Part shown: positions 24,687 to 33,060 of the stretch, piece after piece
Layout of the letters: every line of letters begins with the position of its first letter
How positions within the stretch are numbered: position 1 is the stretch's first letter
NCBI RefSeq assembly: GCF_001567565.1
Contig: NZ_LSSW01000032.1
Span: 1 to 64,000 of the forward strand
Length of the DNA stretch: 64,000 bases
Direction: 5' to 3'
Source of the DNA: Ectopseudomonas composti
GTDB lineage: Bacteria > Pseudomonadota > Gammaproteobacteria > Pseudomonadales > Pseudomonadaceae
The notes under the pieces: generated by a model
Told to the model about the DNA's origin: nothing
Databases searched by the model: none
The model's input: only the letters and a program-made list of their open reading frames with translations
Program-made: the position numbers and the translations under genes

Positions 24687-25835
24687 TCAGTAGGCCGCGC
24701 GGTAGATCTGCTCGATGTCGCCGGCAGTCAGGCGACGCGGATTGTTGCGCATCAGGCGGTCGATCTTGCTGGCCTCTTCGGCCATCGCCGGGATGGCGTC
24801 CTCGGGCACGCCGAAGCTGCGCATGCCCTTGGGAATGTCGACGCTGGCGCACAGCTCGGCCATGGCCTCGACCGCCAGGTCGGCTGCCGCCTTGTCGCTC
24901 AAACCATGGGTTTGCACACCCAGGGCGGCGGCGATCTCGGCCATGCGCTCGACGCAGGCCAGTTTGTTCCAGGCCATCACGTAGGGCAGCAGCAAGGCAT
25001 TGCTGACCCCGTGGGCGATGTTGAAGCGCCCGCCCAGCGGATAGGCCAGGGCGTGCACGGCGCCAACGCCGGCATTACCGAAGGCCATGCCGCCCATCAG
25101 ACTGGCGGTGGCCATGTCCTCGCGCGCGGCCAGATCCGCCGGGTTGGCATAGGCCTTGGGCAGCGCCCTGGCGATCAGCTTGATGGCGCCAATGGCCAGC
25201 GCGTCGGTAATCGGCGAGGCATTGACCGACAGGTACGACTCCACCGCGTGCACCAGGGCATCGACGCCACTGGCAGCGGTGACGCCACGCGGGCAGGTCA
25301 GGGTCATCACCGGGCTGACCAGAGCCACGTCGGGCAGCAGGTAATCGCTGACGATGCCCTTTTTCAGCTGCGCCTGCTTGTCCGACAGAATCGACACGTT
25401 GGTCACTTCCGAACCGGTCCCAGCGGTAGTCGGAATGGCAATCAGCGGCGGCCCCTTGCGCTTGACCTGATCGACGCCGAACAGCTCTTCCAGCGCACCG
25501 TCGTGGCCTGCGTAACCGGCCACGGCCTTGGCGATGTCGATGGCGCTGCCACCGCCCACGCCGATCAGGCCGTCGTGGCCGCCGTCACGGTAGGCCTTGG
25601 CACAGGCTTCGACGATGGCGATTTCCGGCTCCGGCTCGACACCGTCGAAGATGCCATAAGCCCGCTCGCCCAGATGCTTGAGCACGTGATCGACCGTACC
25701 GGACTTGATCAGGATGGCGTCGGTGACGATCAGCGGGTTGGTGATATTCAGTCGAGGCAGTTCGACCGCCAGTTGCTCCACGGCGCCCTGGCCGGTCAGC
25801 AGCTTATTGGCGATCTTGAATGCGGCAATACTCAT
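24687..25835 (-). CDS. Iron-containing alcohol dehydrogenase, possibly 4-hydroxybutyrate dehydrogenase
   Basis: 382 aa group III ADH. NAD-binding GVGGGSAIDIAKA (about 95-107), TTAGTGSEVTNVSI (about 138-151), metal ligands Asp/His in DALVHAVESYLS (about 196-207) and the two His in HALAYPLGGRFNIAHG (about 262-277). Gene partnership with SSADH suggests oxidation of 4-hydroxybutyrate to succinate semialdehyde; 1,4-butanediol or another omega-hydroxy acid is an alternative. Preceded by a -24/-12 promoter at 25885-25901, with the matching activator gene just upstream. Confidence 0.85.
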   Translation of the reverse strand: MSIAAFKIANKLLTGQGAVEQLAVELPRLNITNPLIVTDAILIKSGTVDHVLKHLGERAYGIFDGVEPEPEIAIVEACAKAYRDGGHDGLIGVGGGSAIDIAKAVAGYAGHDGALEELFGVDQVKRKGPPLIAIPTTAGTGSEVTNVSILSDKQAQLKKGIVSDYLLPDVALVSPVMTLTCPRGVTAASGVDALVHAVESYLSVNASPITDALAIGAIKLIARALPKAYANPADLAAREDMATASLMGGMAFGNAGVGAVHALAYPLGGRFNIAHGVSNALLLPYVMAWNKLACVERMAEIAAALGVQTHGLSDKAAADLAVEAMAELCASVDIPKGMRSFGVPEDAIPAMAEEASKIDRLMRNNPRRLTAGDIEQIYRAAY

Positions 25836-25884
25836 CAGCAGGCCCCTTATGCGTTGTTATGCTGAACGGGTTCGGGGCTTGCCA

Positions 25885-25901
25885 TAGCCATTCCTGTGCC
25901 A
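25885..25901 (-). promoter_or_regulatory. Sigma-54 (-24/-12) promoter for the Fe-ADH/permease/gabD operon
   Basis: Minus strand TGGCACAGGAATGGCTA matches TGGCAC-N5-TTGCW with one mismatch and the invariant GG-N10-GC spacing. It ends 49 nt upstream of the Fe-ADH ATG. A gene for a sigma-54-dependent activator lies immediately upstream, and possible activator half-sites (TTGATCAG at 25966-25973, CTGATC at 25992-25997) occur 65-110 nt further up. Confidence 0.75.
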
Positions 25902-26012
25902 GCTCGCTGAAAGCGGCGTGGCAGAAGGCTTGCGTCGATTTGCCACAGCGCGCTGCGGGCCGCGCTTGATCAGAAAACCAATCAGAACACCCTGATCTGA
26001 TCCATTTTTCAA

Positions 26013-27383
26013 TCAATCCTGTTCCCAGCGTTTCATCTTCTGCACCAGTGTCGCCTGGCTCAGGCCAAGCACCTTGGCCGCTTCGCGGGTGGTCTTGTGC
26101 TGCATCAGCGCCCGGCGGATAAGACGCCGTTCGAGGTTTTCCACCTGTTTGCGCAGTGGCAACAGGTCGTCGCCACCGGCATCACCGCGAGTGACGCGCA
26201 TCTCCTCCGGCAGGTCGAACAGCTCTATGCGCTCGCCGCTGCTGGTGACCACCAGGCGCTCGACCAGATTGATCAACTCGCGGATGTTGCCGGGCCAGGC
26301 ATAGTCGGTCAGGGCGTCGAGCGCCTCCAGCTCCCAGCTCAGCGCCCGGCCATAGCGCTGGTTGAACTCGGCCAGGTAGAAATCCAGCAGCGGTTGAATT
26401 TCCTCGGGACGCTCGCGCAAGGCCGGAATGTGGATCGGCACGACGTTGAGCCGGTAGTAGAGGTCGGCGCGGAAACGGCCCTCGGCGACCATCTTGCGCA
26501 GGTCGTGATGGGTGGCGGTAATGATGCGCACGTCCACCTCCTTCAACTCCAGCCCACCGACCGGAATGAAGCGGCTCTCCTCGATCACCTTGAGCAGCTT
26601 GACCTGCAACGCCAGCGGCAGATCGCCGATCTCATCGAGAAATACCGTGCCCTGGTGCGCCAGTTCGAGCAGACCGCGCTTGCCCTTGCTGCCGGCGCCG
26701 GTAAAAGCCCCCGGCACATAACCGAACAGCTCGGCCTCGATCAGGTTCTCCGGCAGCGCCCCGCAGTTCAGCGCCAGAAACGGCTGCGCCGCACGCGGGC
26801 TGCTCTTGTGGATGTAGTGGGCGATCAGGGTCTTGCCGACGCCGGTTTCCCCTTGCAGCAACACCTTCACATCACTGCCGGCGACCTGCCGGGCCTGCAT
26901 GAACACACGCCCCGAAGCGGGCTTGTCGGCAACCGGCGAGGCATCGAGCAAATCGTCACGCTGCCCGGCATGCAGCTTGGCCGTGCTGTTGCGCAGCTGT
27001 TTCAGCTGCTGCAGCTCGTCGCGTTCATGCTTCATGCGCAGCAGCTCGGTCATGTCGCGCACGGTGCTGACCACATAACGCACCCGGCCATCGGCAGCGA
27101 AGATCGGCGTACCGCTGACCAGCAGGCGTTTGCCCTGGCTGACGCTCTGCATCAACGACAGCGCCTTGCCTTCCTTGAGCACGCGCAAGGACACCGACTG
27201 CGAGATCACGCCCTGCTCCACCAGCGCCTGCATGTGCTGGCCGACCACGTCCTCGGCACGCAACCCGGTCAGGCGCTCATAGGCGCTGTTGACCTTGAGG
27301 GTAATGCCGTCGGCATCGGTGATGTAGAGGCCGTCATGCAACGCGTCGATCAACTCGCGAAAACCGGGATCATCGAAGTCCAT
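26013..27383 (-). CDS. Sigma-54-dependent activator (PAS-AAA+-Fis HTH)
   Basis: 456 aa. N-terminal PAS domain (about 8-115, LHDGLYITDADGITLKVNSA), then an AAA+ domain: Walker A GETGVGKTL (about 178), the sigma-54-contact GAFTGA loop (GYVPGAFTGAG, about 220), Walker B TVFLDEIGDLP (about 243), and arginine region RADLYYRLNV. C-terminal TyrR-like HTH TTREAAKVLGLSQATLVQK ends the protein. No receiver domain, so the PAS probably senses a small molecule directly. Likely target is the promoter just downstream at 25885-25901. Confidence 0.92.
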   Translation of the reverse strand: MDFDDPGFRELIDALHDGLYITDADGITLKVNSAYERLTGLRAEDVVGQHMQALVEQGVISQSVSLRVLKEGKALSLMQSVSQGKRLLVSGTPIFAADGRVRYVVSTVRDMTELLRMKHERDELQQLKQLRNSTAKLHAGQRDDLLDASPVADKPASGRVFMQARQVAGSDVKVLLQGETGVGKTLIAHYIHKSSPRAAQPFLALNCGALPENLIEAELFGYVPGAFTGAGSKGKRGLLELAHQGTVFLDEIGDLPLALQVKLLKVIEESRFIPVGGLELKEVDVRIITATHHDLRKMVAEGRFRADLYYRLNVVPIHIPALRERPEEIQPLLDFYLAEFNQRYGRALSWELEALDALTDYAWPGNIRELINLVERLVVTSSGERIELFDLPEEMRVTRGDAGGDDLLPLRKQVENLERRLIRRALMQHKTTREAAKVLGLSQATLVQKMKRWEQD

Positions 27384-27438
27384 CTGGCCGCCTTGTTACG
27401 CCGGTAAAACGGAACATTCTACGCCCAGAAACGAACAA

Positions 27439-27464
27439 GGCCTCGCTGGTTTCACGGCGAGGCC
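27439..27464 (-). terminator. Terminator after agtD
   Basis: GGCCTCGC / GCGAGGCC 8 bp stem, 10 nt loop; on the minus strand it is followed by TTGTTCGTTT. It lies 22 nt past the last gene of the ABC operon. Confidence 0.6.
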
Positions 27465-27486
27465 CTGGTCTTGCAGTTGCGGTGAT

Positions 27487-28314
27487 CTATTCCGGCGTCG
27501 AGGTACGCAGCTTCTCGCTACGCCCGCGCAGCCACTCCAGAGTCAGCAGCAGCAGCACCGAAAAACCGATCAGCAGCGTGGCGGCGGCGGCGATGGTCGG
27601 CGACAGGTTCTCGCGGATGCCGCTGAACATCTGCCGTGGCAGGGTGGCCTGCTCCGGACCGGCGAGGAACAGGGTCACCACCACTTCATCGAACGAGGTG
27701 GCGAAGGCGAACAGCGCGCCGGAAATCACCCCGGGCGCGATCAGCGGCAAGGTCACGCGGCGGAAGGTGGTGATCGGCGAGGCACCGAGGCTGGCGGCAG
27801 CGCGCACCAGGTTGTGATTGAAACCCTGCAGCGTGGCCGACACGGTGATGATGACGAAGGGTACGCCGAGCACCGCATGCACCAAAATCAGCGACAGGTA
27901 GCTGTTGCCCAGGCCCAGCGGCGCGAAGAACAGGTAGCTGGCGACACCGATGATCACCACCGGGACGATCATCGGCGAGATCAGCAGGCTCATCACCAGC
28001 GCCTTGCCGCGAAACTCGCCACGGGTCAGGCCGATGGCCGCCAGCGTACCGAAGCCCATGGCCAGCATCGTCGCCGCCGGGGCGATGATCAGGCTGTTCT
28101 TCAGCGAGCGCATCCAGTCGGCGGACATGAAGAAGTCCTCGTACCAGCGCAGCGAGAAGCCCTGCAGCGGGTAGACCAGAAAGGTGCCGGAGTTGAACGA
28201 CAGCGGCACGATCACCAGCACCGGCAGGATCAGAAACAGCAGCACCAAGGCGCAGAAGATGCGCAGGCCGTAGTACCAGAGGCGCTCGACAGGTGACATG
28301 TAGGGGCTGAGCAT
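27487..28314 (-). CDS. agtD: ABC transporter permease, PotC/AgtD type
   Basis: 275 aa, six predicted helices. The EAA loop (RAAASLGASPITTFRRVTLP, about 180-199) that contacts the ATPase is intact. Second permease of a polyamine-type importer; by synteny with PA0606, part of the 4-aminobutyrate/5-aminovalerate uptake system. Separated from agtC by a 100 bp palindromic repeat. Confidence 0.85.
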   Translation of the reverse strand: MLSPYMSPVERLWYYGLRIFCALVLLFLILPVLVIVPLSFNSGTFLVYPLQGFSLRWYEDFFMSADWMRSLKNSLIIAPAATMLAMGFGTLAAIGLTRGEFRGKALVMSLLISPMIVPVVIIGVASYLFFAPLGLGNSYLSLILVHAVLGVPFVIITVSATLQGFNHNLVRAAASLGASPITTFRRVTLPLIAPGVISGALFAFATSFDEVVVTLFLAGPEQATLPRQMFSGIRENLSPTIAAAATLLIGFSVLLLLTLEWLRGRSEKLRTSTPE

Positions 28315-28336
28315 GGCTGTGACTCCATTTAGCTTT

Positions 28337-28440
28337 TAGCTCCCCTCTACCGCTGGCGGGAGAGGGGTTGGGGGAGAGGGTTTGCTAAACAGCCGCCCTC
28401 TCCCGCCCTTCGGGCACCCTCTCCCGCAAGCGGGAGAAGG
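28337..28440. repeat. Palindromic GGGAGAGGG-type intergenic repeat
   Basis: Two halves, CCCTCTACCGCTGGCGGGAG... (28344 on) and ...CTCTCCCGCAAGCGGGAGAA (to 28438), are imperfect inverted copies able to form one long hairpin. It fills the agtC-agtD gap and looks like a dispersed intergenic element. Confidence 0.75.
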
Positions 28441-28482
28441 TCATCAGATGGCCTGCTACGCAGGCGTGTTCTATGGCCGCTT

Positions 28483-29730
28483 TTAGCCAAGCCTCAGCTT
28501 GCTGGCGCCGACCAGCCAGCTGTACACCACATAGAGCACCAGGGTCGCGGCCAGCAGCAGGCCGCCGAGGGCCGTGGCCATGCCCCAGTTGATGGTGGTG
28601 TTGGTGTAGAAGGCGACGAAGTAGCTGATCATCTGGTCGTTCGGGCTGCCCAGCAGCGCCGGGGTGATGTAGTAGCCGATCGACAGGATGAACACCAACA
28701 GGCAACCGGCGCCAACACCGGCCAGGGTCTGCGGGAAGTACACCCGCCAGAAACTGGCGAACGGATGACAACCGAGCGACACCGCCGCACGCATGTAGCT
28801 GGGCGAGATACCCTTCATCACGCTGTAGATCGGCAGAATCATGAACGGCAGCATGATGTGCACCATGGCCACATACACGCCGCTGCGGTTGAACACCAGT
28901 TGCAGCGGCTGCTCGATGATCCCCAGCGAGATCAGCGCGCTGTTGATCAGACCGCCCGACTGCAACAGCACAATCCAGGCGGCAACCCGCACCAGAATCG
29001 AGGTCCAGAACGGCAGCAGCACCAGAATCATCAGCAGGTTGCCGGAGCGTGTCGGCAGGTTGGCCAGCAGATAAGCCAGCGGATAGGCCAGTACCAGACA
29101 GATGGCGGTAATCACCAGGCTCATCCAGAAGGTACGGGCAAAAATGTCCAGATAGATGGCCTGATCCGGCGTGGCCTTGGCCAGTTCGCCCAGATCGTCG
29201 ATGCGGTGATCGAGAGCAGCCAGCAGGTAATACGGCGTCACTGACGATGCATTACGGCGGATCACTTGCCAGTAGGCAGGGTCGCCCCAGCGCTCGTCCA
29301 TATCGAGGAAGGCTTCCTGGTAGGACGCCGGCTCCTCGCGCAACGGCAGCTTGCGTGCGGTGCTGCTGACCAGGCTGCGAAAGCCCGCCAGCTCCATGTT
29401 CAGGCGCTTGGACAGATCGCCCAGGCTCTGGTTACGCCGCGCCTCGAGCATATCGCTGGCAATCGCCCGGTACGCTGCCTCATCCGGCAGACCACGGCCA
29501 TCCCAGGCAGCAATCGCCTCGACGGTGCGCGGCAGGCTGCCAACCACTTCCGGGTTGTCGACGCTGCGCATCAGCAGCGCGCCGATCGGCAGCAGGAAGG
29601 TCAGCAGGAGGAACAGCAACAGCGGCAGGATCAGCGCCTTGGATTTCAGGCGATTGAAACGCTCGGCACGAGCCAGTCGCTGCTTCAGGCTCGGCCCGGG
29701 CAAATCGTTGGCAGGCAGTACGGCGGCCAT
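28483..29730 (-). CDS. agtC: ABC transporter permease, PotB/AgtC type, with long periplasmic insertion
   Basis: 415 aa, much longer than the usual 280-310 for PotB. After the first helix (about 33-55) there is a soluble charged insertion of roughly 140 residues before helix 2 (about 205), followed by the normal permease core with EAA loop (RAAVSLGCHPFASFWRVYFP, about 320-339). ATG 29728-29730 has GGAG 6 nt upstream; the longer form would begin at TTG. Synteny with PA0605. The insertion may contact the binding protein (inference). Confidence 0.85.
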   Translation of the reverse strand: MAAVLPANDLPGPSLKQRLARAERFNRLKSKALILPLLLFLLLTFLLPIGALLMRSVDNPEVVGSLPRTVEAIAAWDGRGLPDEAAYRAIASDMLEARRNQSLGDLSKRLNMELAGFRSLVSSTARKLPLREEPASYQEAFLDMDERWGDPAYWQVIRRNASSVTPYYLLAALDHRIDDLGELAKATPDQAIYLDIFARTFWMSLVITAICLVLAYPLAYLLANLPTRSGNLLMILVLLPFWTSILVRVAAWIVLLQSGGLINSALISLGIIEQPLQLVFNRSGVYVAMVHIMLPFMILPIYSVMKGISPSYMRAAVSLGCHPFASFWRVYFPQTLAGVGAGCLLVFILSIGYYITPALLGSPNDQMISYFVAFYTNTTINWGMATALGGLLLAATLVLYVVYSWLVGASKLRLG

Positions 29731-29800
29731 GGACAACTCCGCAAGCAAGAGAGAAATTCAGACGGCCCCACCGCAGGGCGGGGCCGGATAGGCGACTTAG

Positions 29801-29956
29801 CAGGCCGTTGAAAAACGTAGACGAGGCTGGCTGGCCTAGGAAAAAACAGCCGAAAAAGCGCAGTTTACGTGCTGTAAATGAGCATTTTGACTGGGCTCGC
29901 ACGCGAGGCTGTTTTTAACGACGGCCAGGCAACGCAGGTAGTTTTTCAACAGCCTG
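29801..29956. mobile_element. MITE-like element, copy 1
   Basis: 156 bp bounded by 16 bp terminal inverted repeats CAGGCCGTTGAAAAAC (29801-29816) and GTTTTTCAACAGCCTG (29941-29956), one mismatch. No coding capacity. A TTA occurs at or next to both ends (29797-29799, 29957-29959), a possible target duplication. The right end touches the agtB stop codon. A related copy in reverse orientation is at 35545-35699. Confidence 0.75.
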
Positions 29957-30988
29957 TTAACGCGCGGCCCAGGCGTTGAAACGCTGCTCCAGCTGCTCGC
30001 CGTAGTCAGCCCAGAAGGTCACGTCGATGGCCACCTGGTTGGCGATGTTTTCCGGGGTGGTCGGCATCAGGTTCAGACGTTCCGGCGCCAGCAGCTCGAT
30101 GGCCTTCTTGTTGGCCGGACCGTAGGCGATGTTTTCCGAATAGGTCTTCTGCGCTTCGGGCTTCACCGCATAGGCAATGAACGCCTTGGCCACTTCGGCG
30201 TTCTTGGCGCCACGCGGAATGGCCCAGGAGTCGAAGTCGTAGATGCCGCCGTTCCACACCACCTGCAGGTTGCTCTCGGCCTGCACTGCCGCGATACGGC
30301 CGTTGTAGGCCGAGCTCATGACCACGTCACCGGAGGCGAGGTACTGCGGCGGCTGGGCACCAGCTTCCCACCACTGGATATTGGGTTTCAGCTCGTCGAG
30401 CTTCTTGAACGCGCGATCCTGGCCTTCCTTGGTGGCCAGCACCTTGTACACGTCCTTGACCGGCACGCCGTCGGCCATCAGGGCAAATTCCAGGGTGTAC
30501 TTGGCGCCCTTGCGCAGACCGCGCTTGCCCGGGAATTTCTGTACGTCCCAGAAGTCGGCCCAGCTGGTCGGTGCCGTGCTCAGTTTGTCGGCGTTGTACG
30601 CCAGCACCGTGGACCAGACGAAGAAGCCCACGCCGCACGGCTGGATGGCGCCGTCGATAAAGTTGGCCTCGTCGCCGAACTGCGCCGGGTCGAGCTCCTC
30701 GAACAGGCCCTCGTCACAGCCACGGGCCAGCTCCGGCGACTCCACCTCGACCAGATCCCAGCTCACACTGCGGGTGTCGACCATGGCTTTGACCTTGGCC
30801 ATTTCACCGTTGTATTCGCCGCCGATCACCTTGTTGCCGGTGTCCTTCTCGAAGGGTTCATAGAACGCCTTGACCTGCGCCGCCTTGTTCGCGCCGCCGA
30901 AGGAAACCGCTGTCAGATCCACCGCCAGTGCCGGCATGGCACAACTAACGCCCAAGGCCAAAGCCGCGAGCTTCAGGGATTTCGTCAT
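29957..30988 (-). CDS. agtB: Periplasmic substrate-binding protein, PotD/AgtB type
   Basis: 343 aa. Signal peptide MTKSLKLAALALGVSCAMPALA cleaved before VDLTAVSFGG. Residues 25-340 match the spermidine/putrescine-binding family (SBP_bac_8-like), with FFVWSTVLAYNADKL and WADFWDVQKFPGKRGLR typical of the subgroup. ATG 30986-30988 has GAGGAG about 10 nt upstream. By synteny with PA0604 it should bind 4-aminobutyrate and 5-aminovalerate. Confidence 0.87.
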   Translation of the reverse strand: MTKSLKLAALALGVSCAMPALAVDLTAVSFGGANKAAQVKAFYEPFEKDTGNKVIGGEYNGEMAKVKAMVDTRSVSWDLVEVESPELARGCDEGLFEELDPAQFGDEANFIDGAIQPCGVGFFVWSTVLAYNADKLSTAPTSWADFWDVQKFPGKRGLRKGAKYTLEFALMADGVPVKDVYKVLATKEGQDRAFKKLDELKPNIQWWEAGAQPPQYLASGDVVMSSAYNGRIAAVQAESNLQVVWNGGIYDFDSWAIPRGAKNAEVAKAFIAYAVKPEAQKTYSENIAYGPANKKAIELLAPERLNLMPTTPENIANQVAIDVTFWADYGEQLEQRFNAWAAR

Positions 30989-31041
30989 TCTTATCAGCTC
31001 CTCTGTGTTACGGGGTAAAGGTGAAGCACTGCGCGAAAGGC

Positions 31042-32139
31042 TCACTCGACGTGGAGTGGATCCAGCGCGCGGACATGCTCGACAGACCAGCCGAGCGGAA
31101 CCAGGTCACCAACCGTCAGCGCCGGATCGAGCTCGGCCACCGGTTGTTTGACGTAGAAATCGGATTGGCCGCAAACCTCCATGCGAATGCGCACGTGGTC
31201 GCCCAGGTAGATGAACTCGGCGATGCGCCCGGAGAAACGATTCGGGCAGGCCTCGCTGTGACCGTTCAGGCGAATGCGCTCGGGGCGAATCGACAGGCTC
31301 ACCTGCTCGCCCACGGCACCGACGTTGACCGCCGTGGCCTTGATTTCCTCGCCACGCGCCAGGCGCACCACGCACTGCTCGCCATCGCGGCTGACCAGCT
31401 CGCCAGGCAGGCGGTTGTTCTCGCCGATGAACTGGGCGACGAAGGTGTTGTGCGGGGTTTCGTATAGCTCGCGCGGCGCGGCGATCTGCTGGATCTCGCC
31501 CTGATGGAACACCGCCACGCGGTCGGACATGGTCAGCGCCTCGCCCTGATCGTGGGTCACGTAGACCACGGTCACGCCCAGGCTCTGGTGCAGATGCTTG
31601 ATCTCCATCTGCATGTGCTCGCGCAACTGCTTGTCCAGCGCACCGAGGGGTTCGTCCATCAGCACCAGCTGCGGCTCGAACACCAGCGCGCGGGCCAAGG
31701 CCACACGCTGCTGCTGACCACCGGAGAGCTGGCCCGGATAACGGTTGCGGAAGCTGTCGAGCTGCACCATCGACAGCGCGCGCTTGACCCGCTCGCTGAT
31801 GTCGGTGCGCGACATGCCGCGCACGCTCAAGGGGAAGGCCAGGTTCTCCGCCACGGTCATGTGCGGGAACAGCGCGTAGTTCTGGAACACCATGCCGATG
31901 TCGCGCTTGTGCGGCGGCAGTTTGTTCAGCGAGCGGCCATCGAGGAGGATTTCGCCGGCGGTGGGCGTCTCGAACCCGGCCAGCATCATCAGGCTGGTGG
32001 TCTTGCCGGAACCGGACGGGCCGAGCAGAGTCAGAAACTCACCCTTGCGGATATCCAGGTTGAGGTCTTTGACGATCAGCGTTTCGCCGTCATAGCTCTT
32101 CTGCACGCCACGGAAGCTCACCAGTACATCGTTTGCCAT
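31042..32139 (-). CDS. agtA: ABC transporter ATP-binding protein, PotA/AgtA type
   Basis: 365 aa. Walker A GPSGSGKTTS (about 41), signature LSGGQQQRVALARAL (about 140-154), Walker B LVLMDEPLGALD (about 162-173), then a C-terminal TOBE domain (about 280-355). First gene of the agtABCD importer. ATG 32137-32139 (MANDVLVSF) chosen; the upstream in-frame extension has no similarity. The 291 nt upstream, to agtR, mostly hold a palindromic repeat. Confidence 0.88.
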   Translation of the reverse strand: MANDVLVSFRGVQKSYDGETLIVKDLNLDIRKGEFLTLLGPSGSGKTTSLMMLAGFETPTAGEILLDGRSLNKLPPHKRDIGMVFQNYALFPHMTVAENLAFPLSVRGMSRTDISERVKRALSMVQLDSFRNRYPGQLSGGQQQRVALARALVFEPQLVLMDEPLGALDKQLREHMQMEIKHLHQSLGVTVVYVTHDQGEALTMSDRVAVFHQGEIQQIAAPRELYETPHNTFVAQFIGENNRLPGELVSRDGEQCVVRLARGEEIKATAVNVGAVGEQVSLSIRPERIRLNGHSEACPNRFSGRIAEFIYLGDHVRIRMEVCGQSDFYVKQPVAELDPALTVGDLVPLGWSVEHVRALDPLHVE

Positions 32140-32309
32140 CACACCACACCCTTGTTCTTGTCTCAGGCCGATGGCCAAGAGTAGGCCGGCGCGACAGGCT
32201 GAAAAATCGGGCGGGATGACAAGCTGATATCAGGCGCGAGGAGAATCTTGTGTAGGGCTCGCCCTACAAATTCCGAGCGATTGGCTCGGTTATCGAAGAC
32301 ACCCCATGG

Positions 32310-32394
32310 GTAGGGTGGACATCGCTTTTCATGTCCACCGATGCGGATGTACTCGTACCGCAACGGTGGATGAAAAGAGCGTCATCCACCCTAC
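32310..32394. repeat. 85 bp palindromic repeat (GTAGGGTGGA ends)
   Basis: Perfect 10 bp terminal inverted repeats GTAGGGTGGA / TCCACCCTAC with further paired arms (CATGTCCACCG / CGGTGGATG). Non-coding. Sits in the agtA promoter region, next to another short palindrome GTAGGGCTCGCCCTAC at 32252-32267. Confidence 0.75.
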
Positions 32395-32430
32395 GCCGGC
32401 CATGCAACCGCGTGTTGCAGGAGCGCCCGA

Positions 32431-33060
32431 TCAGACCAGGCGATGCTCCATGGCGTAGCGCACCAGGTCGGCCACCGAATGCGCACCGAGCTTCTGCATC
32501 AGGCGCGCCTTGTGCGTACTCACCGTCTTGTTACTCACCGCCAGGTGCAGGGCGATATCGTTGACGCCCTCGCCACGTACCAGGCGCTCGAACACCGAGA
32601 ACTCGCGCTCGGACAGTTGCGCGTGGGGCGGGCGCGAATCGGTCAGGCCGACCTCGAAGACCATGCGGTCGGCCAGCGCCGGGTCGATGTAGCGACCGCC
32701 GCTGGCCACCTTGCGGATCGCCGTGATCAGCAGCGCCGGATCGCTGTCCTTGGTCGCGTAGCCGGCGGCGCCGGCCTTGAGCGCGCGCGCCGCCATCTGC
32801 GCTTCGTCGTGCATGGACAGCACCAGAATCGCAGGGGCGCCAGTCAGCGTACGGATCCGCGGAATGGCTTCCAGACCGTTGACGCCGGGCATGGAGATAT
32901 CCAGCAGCACAACGTCACAGGGTGTGCGGCGCAGCACGTCGAGCAGTTGCTCGCCATTGCAGGCCTCACCCGCCACCTCGAGATCGCGGGCCATGCCAAT
33001 CAGTTGCTTGATGCCTTCCCGCACGATGGTGTGGTCTTCGGCCACCAGTACCCGAATCAC
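32431..33060 (-). CDS. agtR: NarL/FixJ response regulator (AgtR-like)
   Basis: 209 aa. Receiver domain 1-120 with acidic pair in VLVAEDHTIVREG (residues 4-16), phosphoacceptor Asp in VVLLDISMPGVNG (about residue 55) and Lys in GYATKDSD (about 105). C-terminal LuxR HTH (about 145-205): LSEREFSVFERLVRGEG, LAVSNKTVSTHKARLM. Its start overlaps the sensor stop by 4 nt. Position next to the agt importer matches PA0601, the regulator of that importer. Confidence 0.88.
   Translation of the reverse strand: MIRVLVAEDHTIVREGIKQLIGMARDLEVAGEACNGEQLLDVLRRTPCDVVLLDISMPGVNGLEAIPRIRTLTGAPAILVLSMHDEAQMAARALKAGAAGYATKDSDPALLITAIRKVASGGRYIDPALADRMVFEVGLTDSRPPHAQLSEREFSVFERLVRGEGVNDIALHLAVSNKTVSTHKARLMQKLGAHSVADLVRYAMEHRLV

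Noticed and set aside
26097..27407. 436-codon plus-strand open frame
   Set aside because: Antisense of the sigma-54 activator whose GAFTGA, Walker and HTH motifs are intact.
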